Source: Varroa destructor (taxonomy: Eukaryota > Arthropoda > Arachnida > Mesostigmata > Varroidae). Taken from it: DNA of 64,000 bases. Shown here piece by piece: positions 24,947-37,769 of this stretch (its first letter is position 1; the number at the start of each line of letters is the position of its first letter). The position numbers and the translations under genes were made by a program. The notes below the pieces were generated by a model. The model ran no database searches. It was not told the DNA's origin and saw only the letters and a program-made list of their open reading frames with translations. The stretch is from NCBI RefSeq assembly GCF_002443255.2, contig NW_019211460.1, forward strand, positions 29,112,481 to 29,176,480, written 5' to 3'.

Positions 24947-25921
24947 CTGGTCACCCGTTTTAATCATTTTTATTTAGCCGAGAAAAAGAGTTCTTCATAT
25001 TATGACAAAGTTGACCGCTAATGAGATCGATGCGTTAAAACGATGCTATCGATATGATATATCAAAGCCAAGACAGAATAGTAACGACGTAGCTGGACTG
25101 GGCTTAGTTTTCTGGCTGCCCGTTTCTGGCTACGATATTTCGTTGACCGATGTTCCTATGTGGTGAATGCTCGTTCTGTTTGGTGTAACGTAGATATCCA
25201 TATGAGACACACAATTGAAAAATTCCGATGGCTGTCTTAAATAAGTCTCCTTAACATGCTTTAAGTTTGACATTCGGCAATACCGCTAAGCATTCGCTAG
25301 TAGATTTTAAGGTTCTCTAATAAAGTGGTCTAACAAAGTAAGGACACCTTGTGCCAGCCAGAGAGATTGGTTAAGCTCGCAGATTTTTTGTTCATTGTAG
25401 CAAGAATCAATGGTATATTTCCTTTTAGTTTGTGATATTTTTCTAAAGTACGAAAGTCTTTCGTACGAAAGAAAGAAAAGGTGTTTCAACTGTTGTAAGC
25501 GATGCATACCCAATTTGTATTGTATTCTGGGCAGCATTCGAAAACGTTTTCTGTACGGCGGAAGTTTCGCGATTGACTGGAGTAGCTTTTTTCATTTACC
25601 TGTTAAGTGAGCTCCGGAAGTTAATTTCTTACCATAAATCGGATCGCTAATGTAAACTGAATACACGCGAATGTTATCTTATCACGCAGTTCACAGATGT
25701 CCCAGCAGTGGTCAATATTCTTTGGGTAGGCAACAGTAACACAAATTCATTTATATTTACAGATCTTGAGTTAACATAAGAGAATTCTGTTCTGTTCCGC
25801 TTGCTTTTTAGCAGCGGCTTCGTGGTATTACTCCATCGTACATTTTTGCAAGTTAATTACGTCCCAGCCGATCTTGAAATGATTGTGGGCGCAATCTTTC
25901 GGATAGCGAAGAGGCGACAAG

Positions 25922-27501
25922 TTATGCGCTGTGTCGTCGCCGCCGCTCTGTGACCCATTTGACCCTCGGCTGAGGTTCTTCATCACTCAAGTGTGCTTCA
26001 TCCATTCGCGGTGAACAGATGCCCTCCGAAGTAAGTTGGCTGAATGGAGGTAAACAAATGCGGCGCTCAGGCGTTGCCTCATTAAGCTTTGCAACAGAGG
26101 AACTAGGCGACTCGCAGAACAATACCGGGTGTCCGGGCGGTATAACAGAGAGAGGAGGTAGAGACCAAGGTGGTATAGTCCTGGGTGCTGGTTCACTAGA
26201 TGATGGGGTCAGCGGAACAAATGGCTCAGGGCAGTAATGGCGTTCACCGTTGAGAACAAGGCATTCAGTTTGGAGAGGGTACGGCAGGGCACATCGTATC
26301 GGGTGACCCATAGTGTGAAGCTGGAGGAACCACTCGCCACCTTGTCTGAGTGGATCCGCCCGGCCAACTGTAAACTCTCGTCTGTCGGCTGGGTCAGTAA
26401 ACCGGTATGGTATCCATGAAGGCAAAAGACGGCAGATAAAGACTATCAAATCTTCCATAAGGTTCATCAGTTCGCGGGCGATACGGTAAACTTCAGTGAA
26501 ATACACCTCGAGTTTGTGTGGTCTTTCCGGCAAAACTGGGCGTGAAATAGCTCTAAGTAATTGCCAGCTGCCAAGTGATGACTGGGACATGGTGTTTTGG
26601 TGGTGGTCGTTTAAAATACTATTAAGTCCGAGTTGGTCGTTTGCGGCCTGAACACTAGATACAAGTGTATCATTCAAATTTTGTATTTCGCCCATTTCAA
26701 CTTGCACAGCATTTGGTATCACACTCCCTGCATTCGATGGTTGTACCTTTTCTACACTCTTTCGACGAGTAGCGTTCGTAAGTGCACTTTGATTGGTATT
26801 ATTTATCTGTACACTATATGGGCTGCTAGCACCAGGCTGTTCTATATTTTCAATGGACTCGTTGACTTGTGGCGCGTTCGGTCTTCGAACATCTATGGAT
26901 GCAGTTTTACTGCTCGTCGATGAGGCCGCCGTTACCTCAACTGCATTTTGAGAATTCTTTTGGTAGCCAAGGTGGGGAGGAGTATCTGCAATGACTTTCT
27001 TTTGCCCCATTTGGCCGTTTTGGGACACATTCGCAAGTACGGCGTTCTGTACCAAATTTATGTGTCTATTTCTCCTATGTGTTTCGGTTTTTAGAAATGC
27101 GTGATCACTCCCCCGTAATGGCTGTATCGCGCTTTTCGCATTTTGCTGCACTTGGTCCCGCTGTGTCTTGTGGCTCTGATCTATTTGAGCGTCTGAAAGT
27201 GTTTTAGGGACGACCCGCTCTGCTGAATTTTGCCTATTCTTTGACAGGTTATCTAAAGGAGTCCCCTTAACTATGGGCCCTTTAACCTTAAGTAAGTTTT
27301 TTAGCTTAGCTCGTACGAGAGAACTGGTCGTGTCAGAGCGGTTTCCAGCAGGCGCTGTTTTTTTTTGGCATAATTCGTTGATAGCCCACTTGTGTTGCTA
27401 TTCGTATCCGAATTTCGAGAGTTGATCGAGAACTGAAAATTTTCAGTGTTATTTGTTTGGCAATTTTGAGCACCAGTGTCGGGCTGATGATATCCTTTCA
27501 T
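25922..27501 (-). CDS. unrecognised protein-coding gene, about 525 residues, one frame change
   Basis: The downstream frame is open without a stop from 27400 to TAA at 25922-25924, nearly 500 codons, far beyond chance. It has no in-frame ATG. An ATG at 27501 (G at -3, in-frame TAG just upstream) opens the preceding frame, whose N/S/T-rich peptide (NSRNSDTNSNTSGLSTNY) matches the composition downstream. The frames meet at an A9 run, 27358-27366. In the part from 27151 down, residues 1-190 are rich in N, Q, S and T. Residues 213-248 contain a hydrophobic helix (about LMNLMEDLIVFICRLLP). Residues 256-310 form a compact segment with Trp and three Cys (GGEWFLQLHTMGH, TECLVL, ERHYCPEP). Residues 311-345 are Pro-rich, and the end is basic (TERRRRHSA). 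No family is recognised. No short-intron donor/acceptor pair explains the frame change better, and no AATAAA lies within 180 bases past the stop. It has no neighbour in an operon-like sense. Confidence 0.8.
27358..27366 (-). other. A9 homopolymer at the frame change
   Basis: The coding strand reads GCC AAA AAA AAA CAG. Going from the ATG frame into the long frame requires a -1 shift exactly here. The options are a missing A in the assembly, a real inactivating indel, or -1 ribosomal or transcriptional slippage on A-AAA-AAA. Only a weak downstream CTGG...CCAG stem is visible. Confidence 0.55.
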
Positions 27502-27707
27502 AGCAGTATTACTTGGCTACCAATTATCGTTCATCTCGTTGTTCTCGATATAATGATTTAAGGGGATGATGGCAGGCGACAATTATTGCTAGACTTTGCG
27601 ATCTCTGTGTGTTCTGTTAGCTTTTTGCATGTGAAGAAATGCATGTTTTGTTCGAACGTTTAGCTTTCCGTAAACGTTTACTTTAATAGTTTGTACTATA
27701 TAGCTGA

Positions 27708-27715
27708 TTTATATA
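27708..27715 (-). promoter_or_regulatory. possible TATA box
   Basis: TATATAAA on the minus strand, about 210 bases upstream of the ATG at 27501. No clear initiator follows, and such sequences are frequent in AT-rich DNA. Confidence 0.2.
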
Positions 27716-30700
27716 ACATGGATTTGAAATTATAAGGATTTCTTAATGTTTATTTCGTCTGTTCCACCCGTCAGTAAGATCGGAAAGGTGGATCCAGCAC
27801 CTGCTTGCACAAAGCAGCTAAAATCACGAAGGCAATAACTTGTCGACAATTATCTTTCTTTGTTGCTACATATTCGAAGTATTGTCAAAGTCGACAAAAT
27901 CTGGTCTGCAAAATGTCTACAGATGACTAGTGTGTGACGTTGACGAATCCCAAATATCGTTCAAACAGCAACATTGTCCAACGGTAAGTTGGGAGGTTTC
28001 ATTCGTTAGATTTACCGCCTATGGTTAAGGACACAATGTGTTTTGTGAGCTAAAAGTGCTGTTGAAAGATGTAGCCATAGCTCTTATAAAAACGCCTAGA
28101 TCTTATTCTATATTAAATGTTTTGCTCATTGGAATACATTTTAAGTATTGCCTATACCACGCGCATACGTTCGTTTTATACGAGTATTGACAAAAAATCA
28201 TCCGGAAAACGTCAACGCCCGCGGCTGATAATATTGATCGTTCTGTTGCCTGAGTGCTCTGAGGTTTGTTTTCGTTCTAAACAGATTCGAAGTAGTTGTT
28301 TTATTCCAGCTCTTGTGATACTTTCCGCCTTTAGCCTCATAAGTCAGCCCAGTATCATCTCAGTATCTTCCAAAAGCTGTTGTCGAGTCGTGTGATAGAG
28401 GCGTCTTAATGAGACCCTATTACACAGAGCTACCGCAGCTTTTTACGTTCAAATGTATAGTAATATCGTTATATAGAAATATATACATATTCCGGTCTAT
28501 AGTATGAATTCAGTGTGATAAGTTAGCTGACCATGTCTTGCATGACCATTGCGGAGATAAGTATATCCACTGGCATACAGCGGAACATCGAACGGAGGAG
28601 TCATTATGGTACCTAACTGGTAAATGGTATTGATTTTCTATTAATTTAATTTCGTTTTTATCTCTTCGATACAATCGAGTAAGTAATTCGTTCGATAGAA
28701 GCGTGCTTGTAATAATATCATATAGAAGCAGTACGTTCGTTACAAAAACGAATTTTTTGTTCAGTGTTTGTTTATTGGCTCCTACTGCAAACAGTACGCT
28801 TGAATAACAGACAGGCCGAGCGGACACATTGCTATCAGAAACCGAAGCCGTATCTTGGCCGCATATTATCAGAAATATCTCCAATATGCAGATCATCAAT
28901 TATCAAGACAGCTCTAAAAACGTATTATAAATATTGACGGTACAGATGTTATTTTTCATTGTTAACTGATTTGTATTTTTTTTTAAATTAATTCACTGTT
29001 AATCTATAGTTGTTTCTTTTTTCCTAAGAAAATTTTTTAACGCCAATATCCTCACGAAAGGCAATAATGCTTACTGCTTTCAGGTTCAATTACTAGGTCA
29101 AAGTGTATTAATATTCACACTAGTCGAAATGGGAAATAGAGAAATTGAGTAATCTCAAACAATTACGGAAAATCTCGATCCAATCTCACTGGTAGACAGA
29201 GACGGTTGTGTCTTCTATCTAGCCAGCTTATAGGCCTCTGAAACACTATAGCTACCAGTGTCCAAGACGCAAAAATAAATTGCACATTGCATTTGATATA
29301 TTGGAAGCTTACTAGTATGCAAAATACACATGCTAACTCATAGTTACCTGCTACATTACAAACAAAATACATCACACAAAAAAAGAAATCCACTTAGGGC
29401 TTCCGCGTTTAACGAACGCTAAACTGTAAGACAAATGCGACTCAATCTAATCCTGTCTGTTAAAAGAACCCCTGACTATTTCGATGATACTGCTCGTGTT
29501 TCATGAAACCGTCGTTAATACTTAGAACAGTAGAAACCCATTTGTTTTCTTCTCTATATCGGCTATTGAGTATCAAGAGAGGATGACAGCGTCAATGTTA
29601 CTGCTGTCGTTAGCTTGCAATCAATAATTATTACTTCTGCCGACAAATAATATTTCCAATAGCAATTTGTACGGTATCTACATAATAATAATAACAGTAG
29701 AACTATAGAGACTTACAGACGATCGGGAGAAAGGAGACGGCAACGAATGATCCACCATACGCATTTAGTCGGCAGTTCTTTAAGAATAGCCACACATACA
29801 ATATACACATGTCTGCTGGTCTGTGACGGAATAACTTCGAATGCTTCATTCCCATGCCAACGACGCTCGGTGCAGGCGGACGAAGATCCGAGCAAGTCGC
29901 ACACAGCGCCACATGACACACGCTGCGAGCCTGACACACCGACAACGGCCGTTTTCATAATTTCGTTACCAATTCTCGCTCATACTCGACAACTAAATAA
30001 ATTCGAATTTGAGCATTTGGCAGGCTTGTTGGTGGCGCACGGATGCTTCCAACAAAAGGAGCCAATCGTTTCTAGAAAAAAAACAGCGCAGACTCATTAG
30101 CGACGATCAGCTATTATTCAATGATCCGTAAGATTTTTAATAGAGTTTACATTCAACGATTAACGGTTCAAAAAGATCATTTTTGGCACGCTTGGATATT
30201 TTATGGGGAAACTTACGGCCGTTTCAAGGAGCAGAATGTTAATTGTCGACTGGATCGCCTGGATAAGCTTCAGCGTCTAGTCTGGGACTGTCTTTTATGC
30301 CCGCTGGCCGTTTTGAACTCCTGGGTTGTCGGAAACTTTGACCTACTATTAGGTCAAAGGTTACCTTATCTAGCATTTTTTGTATGTAGCCTATTGCAGC
30401 GACACTTTAGCAGGGGGTACACCCACTAACATTGCATACCGAGCAGTTACTAATTAAAAGTTATTTGGGGGTTAGAGAAGGAATTTTTTGAGAGCTGACT
30501 ATCGAGTATTGAAGATTGTTGAAGAAATTGAAGATACAGTTGCGATGGACGGATGGTCGTTGTGTATAATGAATACACATGACCATAAGGAACATGATGA
30601 TCATATATTAATGGAAAAACCCTTTGTTAATCGTATTGCCTTAAATGCGGACGATTAGTACAATAGTTTGTGCATATAACAGCAACAAAACAGTGCCTAA

Positions 30701-30797
30701 GAGTTTTCTGACTTGGAACTATCGAGCATAATATGATTTATGTGAAGATAAAATAACTAACTAAAGAAATTAAAATATTCATTATGCCTGTTATTGC

Positions 30798-30798
<1 letters not shown>

Positions 30799-30828
<30 letters not shown>
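30799..30828. repeat. TA microsatellite
   Basis: Fifteen uninterrupted TA units. Confidence 0.95.
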
Positions 30829-30831
<3 letters not shown>

Positions 30832-31581
30832 CTGTTATGTGAAAGCTTTTGTTTCTACTTATGCTTTTTCCTACTAATTACCAACTGCCATTTGGCATAT
30901 TCACTATTTACCCTCATAGGGCAGGCCAGATGGAGGATCATTTTTCATAGTAGTAGAAGAAAAAAGCACAATTCAGATAAGTACAAATAGTTTGACGGAA
31001 AGATCCATTTAAAGAAAAATATTTCCAAGCGATTTATCATTTCGTTTTTTACCGCCCGTTTGTATCGAAAATGCGCAACCGAGGACGCTTTCTACAGATC
31101 GGGTGAAGCAAGCGTTGAGTTAAACATACGACTTACAGAAATAACGTAAAGGGAAACCCAAGGAGAAAAAAACTGACGGCGATAACGGCATGTCTCCTAG
31201 GCCTTATTTGGTCCTAATCGACATTGTCCCATGTCTGGAATACGCATCTCATATATGCTACTAACATAACAAAGTAAACACTGTTATCCGTTGAGGTTCG
31301 AGGAGGAAGAATACAACCTTGAGAAGATGACAATGCGTATCGGGAATCTGCACTGTTCTGCACGAAGGGCGAAAGCAGCGGGTGCCCGTGCAATTAAAAC
31401 AACAAGATGATAAAGCGAGTCACTGCGTTATTTTTCAATGGCAAACATTTTTGATAACATCTATTCTATTCTACTATTAGTTTATTAAAAAGAGATACGG
31501 TGTATATATAATCAGTGAGATGAACACACTTAGATAACAGAATATTGAGAAAGATCGCCAGTTTAACCCTTTACCAATTTC

Positions 31582-31637
31582 GTTCGTAGAATAAAAACAG
31601 GAAGACCTAGTTCGTAGAATAAAAACAGGAAGACCTA
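31582..31637 (+). repeat. exact 28-base tandem duplication
   Basis: Two identical adjacent copies of a unit starting GTTCGTAGAATAAAAACAGG, at 31582-31609 and 31610-31637. No divergence, so it is recent. Confidence 0.95.
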
Positions 31638-33813
31638 TTTTCTACTCTATCGTTACTAACGATTCCATGCGCTGATACTTATCTGTTATTTAACGAAGTT
31701 GTTCTACGATTCAAGTTTTGGCGCAGGGAAATTGCGAACTTAAATATGTGAGATGCGTGCGTAGATGAAGCAACAAACAAATATGTCAGAAGTTTTTTTT
31801 CATACGATGTTGCATTGTCAGCTCAGTAGAAAATGTTTGTAGAGCATCTGCTCTCGTATCAACATCAAATACGCATGTGTCGACATCCCAGCTTCGTTTA
31901 GAAACTACAATCACACAAGATGTTTCAAATTGAAACTTTTCTAGTTGTCAACGGTAACGGTCATATAGGGGAGTGGAGTGAAGGAAACTAAAATACGAAT
32001 TTCAAGTCTTGTCAAGTTTGATAGCCACCTTGGGACTTTTTTTCAGACCGTCAAATAATCAATTTCTGCCAGGGATCTTTTATAATTGCCCCTTTCTAGT
32101 GTTCAGGTTAAGATGGGTTGTTAGGCATAACATAACAACTTGGGACCACTACTCCATACTCAAGGTAAGGGAGATAAGTTTATGCTAATAAAAAAGAGCG
32201 TCGGGAACTTAATGTTGCTGAATAAAGTTCACTGAAAAAAACAAAGATTTCTAGTTTCGGAATGGATATATATATTAACTAGTTTCAACGGAACCGACCA
32301 TGGGCCACCCGGTCTAAGTATCAATTGTCCCGTGGTTGTGCTTTTCCAGTAATAATAACAACCTATAACACATGCGCGTGCAAATTCAATCCAGCCGGGA
32401 GTAATTTACTAACCATCCGGTTTGAAGCCAAAATAACAGTTGTCGTAGAGATTTATTTGAAATGGTGGCCAGTAATACACTGCGACGTTGGAAGTCCAAC
32501 TCGATCGATCGACAAATTTTGGTTGTCTATTCGTCAACGGCCTTTAGTCACTGCGAACACCGTCAATCGGCGACGAGTTCCTCATGGCATGGTGACTTGT
32601 CCTTAAATCTCAACTTCATCATGCTAAATTGGTACCTGTGAAACACACGTGTCATTTTGCTTCAACTTCAATACTACACTAATTCTAGAAATTTGCCAAT
32701 ATCGAACTACACACAATTGTATAATAATCACAACATGAGTATGACAAATGCCCTTACCGGGGGCGGTTTTCGTAAAATCATACAATATCAGGACGTGTGT
32801 CGGAACAGGTCGAAATTACGCGGCTCATGTGGAATCTAGCATGACACCGTCGTGCGCTAAAGGCCACGTAAGAATATGAATCAAACTCTCATCAAAACTG
32901 TCTTCCTCTTAACGAGGTGGTAGCTCTCTTATGTAAAATTCGTTTGTCTTTTGTAAACAAGCATGGTACGTGGATGCCAGTTCCGTTATGTAGAACCTAA
33001 ATGTTATGATGTAAGAAATAAGATGCTGAGGGGTACGTGACCTATTCGTACGTATTAGAGATTATAGCAAAATCATAGCTGGAGTAAATTACAGATGTTA
33101 TAGATTAGAGCTTTCAAAGCTGTTAAAATATACACTCAATTTATGAACTTGTGTTTAGCTAGATAAGTTCTAAGAGGGACTGTAGGAGATTCTACTCAGC
33201 TGGCTGTATTCTAAGTCCTGATTGTAATACAGCTTTCAACCCGTGCAGGGCTTAGTTTCGTTAACTTCTTATAGTAATTATAGCTGGCGCCAAAAAAAAT
33301 AGATGTATCAATAAAACTGAATAACAATATAAACTGTAAATAGATGTCTAAATATATTTAGCAGAGCTAAAACAGCCTAATGAAAGGCGTTGTCAGACAG
33401 ACAGAAACGTCCATCTACTCAATCAATCTCATTTTAGAAGTTTACTCACGCTACTAGCCTTTCCATTGCCTGGTAATCTCATATACTCAAGACCTACGAA
33501 GAGCCGTCTCATTACTTCCATGTGAACGCAAAAATGATCAATACCAAACAATTGCATTCATGTTGACTTCATGGTATTTGACATTGAGACGTTGTCTCCA
33601 ACAGTTATTCCATTATGGCCTCTATTACAATTACCAGCGGGGATACCCCTTTATTCAAACTATACATCCTCTCGATATTTCCTAGTACTACGAACGGCGC
33701 CAAATATGCACAGTGTCTCCGAACGAAAACAATCCGTTACTTCAGCTCCTATGGATCTTTACATGCGAATGCGGCGCCCATAAATTTCAAGTTCTCCCTC
33801 TTTTGAATCTTGT

Positions 33814-34120
33814 TCATACATAGTTCGTTGCTCCTAGTACGTTTATGCCTGAGGAAACTAACTGAAGCTCTGTTCGATTGACCTTCAGTAATAAAATGTC
33901 TCTATCTTCGAACACTCTGTACGCCACCTCAGCATCAAATCTTCGGTGCCTGCAAACTTGGCTAGCATCCCTTTCTATGCCTTGACCACCTACAGCATTT
34001 AATAGGCCTACTAGCACATCGTACATAATTCACAAGTGAATAGGGCTCCCGTTTGTAGTTTACCAAGCCTAAGTCTACTACAACTATCACGACTAAAACG
34101 CTATTAGTGAACCCCATCCA
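33814..34120 (-). pseudogene. possible decayed non-LTR ORF1 (gag-like) fragment
   Basis: One minus frame (about 34120-33975) runs from FTNSVLVVIVVVDLG to RPIKCCRWSRHRKGC and a stop. A Pro-x-x-Cys segment followed by Cys/His residues is reminiscent of the knuckle region of non-LTR ORF1 proteins, with one cysteine out of register. A second frame (34026-33814, 70 codons) continues with protein-like sequence, so a frameshift is implied. The similarity is weak and by eye; a decayed host gene is an alternative. Confidence 0.2.
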
Positions 34121-34469
34121 ACGCGACTTTAATTCCTAGGCTTGATCATTCATTTTCTATAATAGCCGGTTTGATCCGTATTTTTCCCGAAGACTTGGAA
34201 CGTTCGCACAGTCTGAACGACAGCGATGACAGGGAACGGATCACACCAGCTCCGTTGGCAGCCGCCAGGCCTGTTTCAACTATACCTTGGGCTGCGTTCA
34301 GTCATGTTTCCTCATTATATCCTCTGTATATCTGTATGTATGTACGTCTATAACACAGAGTGAGCATCGCTGTCCATTCAAGTGTGTCTTCCAGCGAATC
34401 GTTACACGGATATCATCAAGCCCCCATGTGAAAACTCGTCATGCTTCGTAGACCCGTCAAAGCAAGGTT

Positions 34470-34720
34470 TGCTGAGTGGAGATCAGGGGAGAAGGCGAGA
34501 AGGACAGAGGTTAAAAGACACCCAATGATACGAAGAACGCTGGCGGCGCGCATGGATGGGCCTGAAAGCGGACAGAATGTGTTCGCGCGACTGTACCGTT
34601 AAATCCATAAATGAATGGAAGGAAGCAACTGTGGGAGAAAATATTAGAGATTGCGCGAACGGGGAAATGGACCGGAGATTAGGGGTAGGGAGAGAAGAGA
34701 GTCTTTGGGGAGCAATCAAT
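34470..34720 (+). other. purine-rich strand segment
   Basis: The plus strand is strongly G/A-rich, so all its frames give charged peptides and look falsely coding (for example the 70-codon frame at 34556). I therefore call no gene here. Confidence 0.5.
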
Positions 34721-36754
34721 GTCAGTCTGCCTAACTTGTCAGTCGGTACCTTCGTATGGTTGGTTTGATGTCGTGAGGATGGAAAATAACCTGCAGGAAA
34801 AGATAAGGGCAAACGGATGTAGTTGTAGTCAAGCCGACGAAATTACGTCTTCATCTCAAAAAATGCTTGCGTCTCCTGCGAGATTGAAATGGTGATCTAT
34901 TATATACAGTAGTTGGGGCTGCTGGAGGCTTAAGGCTGGCGAGAGGTTTGCGGGGAAGAACAAATGCTTCGAGACCTCTTTCGTTTGCTTGCTTAACTGA
35001 TTTGCAATTACGTAAAGCAAACGCTAATTCTTATAGCCCAAGCGTTACATTTATAGCCATGGAAGTTATAAAGATGTGGCTTTCGCGAGTTCAAACTCAA
35101 GCATTGAGAAACTACTACGACTGCGTATGGTTACGAAACCGTTTAGCGGAATCCTGAACGAGCGCAACAGGATTTAACTCGGCTGTGCTTTTTAGTGGGG
35201 GCAAGTCATGGGCACTATATAGAAGAGGTGATTTCGGTAAACGGAACAGCCAGAAACGGTATGAAGAAAATAGCAAAATATATTAAGTAATTGAACATTG
35301 TTTCAACAAACTGCTCACTATTTAGGCTAGAAGGCTGATCCAAAGAGTGAGTTAAGGTTTAATAATTATGCGGAAAACACAGCATTAGTCATTAAACCAC
35401 TAATTTATAAGGACAGAGAAGATAAACTGTGAGTAAGGAGTAAGCAAGTCACTGACCTTATTAGCATAGGGGCCTGAAGAAATCTGTTTGCAAAAAAAAA
35501 TCGAAGACACCTGTCATGTTTCTCTACCTCTACGACAATTTCTGTCACTCAAAAGATAGTATTTAAATTAACTTCTTTAATCATTTCGCGAGTACTTACA
35601 CAACATCGCATGATTAAAACCGATTGAGATTACAGGATTGACACCGATGTAGGCTCAACAGTTAAACACAGGAAAAATATAAGGATACACAAAGAGTATT
35701 AATCTATACATAGAAAAGTAGTAAAGGAGAATTCTAGAAAGTGCTTTGATATACTGCCAGGCCCATGTTTATGGCCTATTTTTTAAATATAGTATGTACA
35801 ACGGAAAGCAACCTATTGCTATATAAGGAATATTATTTAACCACATTAGTAGTTGCCGTTTCAGTTACTCAGAGCCCTGTGACGACTTTTCAGGTAGCTC
35901 TAATTTAGTCAATTCCAGTGCAAATAGTCTCCAGACACTTTTACATATTGTTTATTTGTCAGATATTGGCTAGCGAAGAGCCGTGCGAGGATCGATCTAA
36001 CCGGCTCTTGATTCCAACTAAGAATGGACTGTGAAACTCTAGCTAGCAATTTGAAATGATCACATCTTTTATCACACAGATCATACCTAAACTAGTTGAG
36101 TTTAGAATAAGTAAGGTTTATTTGTCCACTTTATTGCTTTTCTAACGACCAACGCAGACATCATATATTGGTATTATCTCTGCCTATTGCATGAATACTA
36201 GACATACATATTTAAGCGAGATTACAAAAAGGCAATGATTCTGTGTCGAGTCAAAATAAGAGACATAGCTATTTCTCGTATCCCTTCATTTTTATTTAAC
36301 ATCTTTTCGTATGGCTAACCAGCTCACGAGTTTGATAGCGGTGCTGCTAGAAATACAGTCCTAACGGTCCTCGACCTCTGTTCGCTGGGATGACTAAAGG
36401 AAAGAGGGCAATCTGTTGCTTCCCGCATAGTAGTTTCTACTCCAAGCTCTTCCCAGGGACTGTCACCTCTCAGAGCCCTCCTTTAATTCCCAAAGTCTCC
36501 AACAACACTGCTTCTGCTACAGGCCCGCGCTTTTATCCTCTCGCTAAACGCGCTGGTCCCAGGCAAGGTGTGTATGTGTGTGTGCCGATTCCCCCAATCT
36601 ATCGTGTTCCCAATACAGTCACAAGCGCTTTCTGTTTTGTTATATCGGTTGTGGTCGATGGGAACTCGCCCAGATGTAAGCTAATGGCATGGATATCAAC
36701 GACTCGCTCGACCTAAGCTTTAGTCGTCGTTTAGGACATAAGGTGTTTTCTCCT

Positions 36755-36997
36755 TTACTTACTTTTCCTCATCGACCAAGAAATAATGTAGTAGTAGCAC
36801 TTTGTTTCCACTTTGCTTAGACGTGCTGAGTCTTGTCGCATTATGCCGGCCGCTATCGAGGCCCACAAACTTGACCCGTAGTCCACCCGTAGTGTGATGA
36901 TCGGATTGAAGGGTATCCCGCTACCAAACCGAAATAGGGTGCACAATAGCTGAGATTCCCATGAAATCCTTGCTCCATCTTTGTAATCCCCTCTATT
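36755..36997 (-). pseudogene. decayed non-LTR reverse-transcriptase C-terminal fragment (probable)
   Basis: The minus frame from 36997 to TGA/TAA at 36755 (80 codons) contains, in the order found in non-LTR RTs, a D-x-x-R/L-S-W-E-S-x-L-like piece (DGARISWESQL), then LFRFGSGIPFNPIITLRVDYGSSLW, then RLSKVETKC. The (R/L)-x-(D/E)-Y-G-(S/C)-x-x-(W/Y) motif followed about 15-20 residues later by a L-x-K-(V/I)-x-x-K-x strand is characteristic of the thumb region of Jockey/I/R1-type elements. The frame is short and bounded by stops, and no catalytic domain is seen upstream, so it is a fragment. Confidence 0.45.
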
Positions 36998-37769
36998 CTA
37001 TGCAATACACACGTGCACACGAGATTCATTCGATTTCGAAGAGCATAACGCGTGAACCTATGACCGAAACACGTTAACCTGACAACTCGAATATTTGTCA
37101 AAGCCGTCCTTTTTGCGAGTCGTGATTCTTATAATTGTTATTTTGATCATTGTTGTTCTACCCTGATTCGTAAAACTATCTTCCGCTGTACGGTTTGTAT
37201 AGATCAACCATTTTCATACGGTCTTTCTTTATTGTTATTTTTTTTACGATGTGCGTTAAAATGTTATACATGCTCTTTTACCTAAAACGGATATTTCATG
37301 TCAGACCGCTGCCTGAAGACTGACGACGACGTCGGCCAAATTGATTTCACGTAACCTCTATTAGACCTTGGCTGTGGGCCAACTTGGTCTACATACGTCC
37401 CACGACCAAAATCCATACGTAAGACGGCCATGTGGAAAAATTTTGTTCGCAAATGTCGTTTTTCATCAAGGGATATCATCTGAAGCCAATACCGCTCATC
37501 ACTGAGTGAAGACCCTACCTTTTCCCTTTATTTTCCCAACAGGGATCGTTTCGACTACTTCCGATGTCTCTATTTTCGGGCGAAATGATTATGTTTGTAT
37601 ATCCTAGTTACAGAGAGTGGGCGGCCTTTATCCTCACCCCATCTTCGACGCCGCATGCTTGATAAGACGATTTTACGTCACAAAAGATCATACGTGTCAG
37701 CTTTGGCATATCCATAATCTGAGTCTGTTGTGTATTTGGGGAGGAAGCGCAATGCTTGCACAGTCTTAC

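Larger units (their letters stand above)
27716..33813. other. stretch without a supported gene
   Basis: It contains AT-rich DNA, a TA microsatellite (30799), an exact 28-base tandem duplication (31582), and open frames of 93-129 codons (for example 28510-28899 minus, 29747-30100 plus). I regard these frames as chance: they overlap on both strands, start with no good context and show no motif. Confidence 0.5.

Noticed and set aside
26019..26419. Two plus-strand frames of 60-72 codons
   Set aside because: Antisense shadows of the clear minus-strand gene.
27358..27366. Confident call of programmed -1 frameshifting
   Set aside because: No strong downstream stem or pseudoknot is visible, and homopolymer indel errors are common, so it is left as one of three options.
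28510..28899. 129-codon minus-strand frame
   Set aside because: AT-rich, no recognisable composition bias or motif, length within chance.
34556..34768. Charged 70-codon plus-strand frame
   Set aside because: The DNA is purine-rich, so every frame yields E/K/R-rich peptides; composition is not evidence here.
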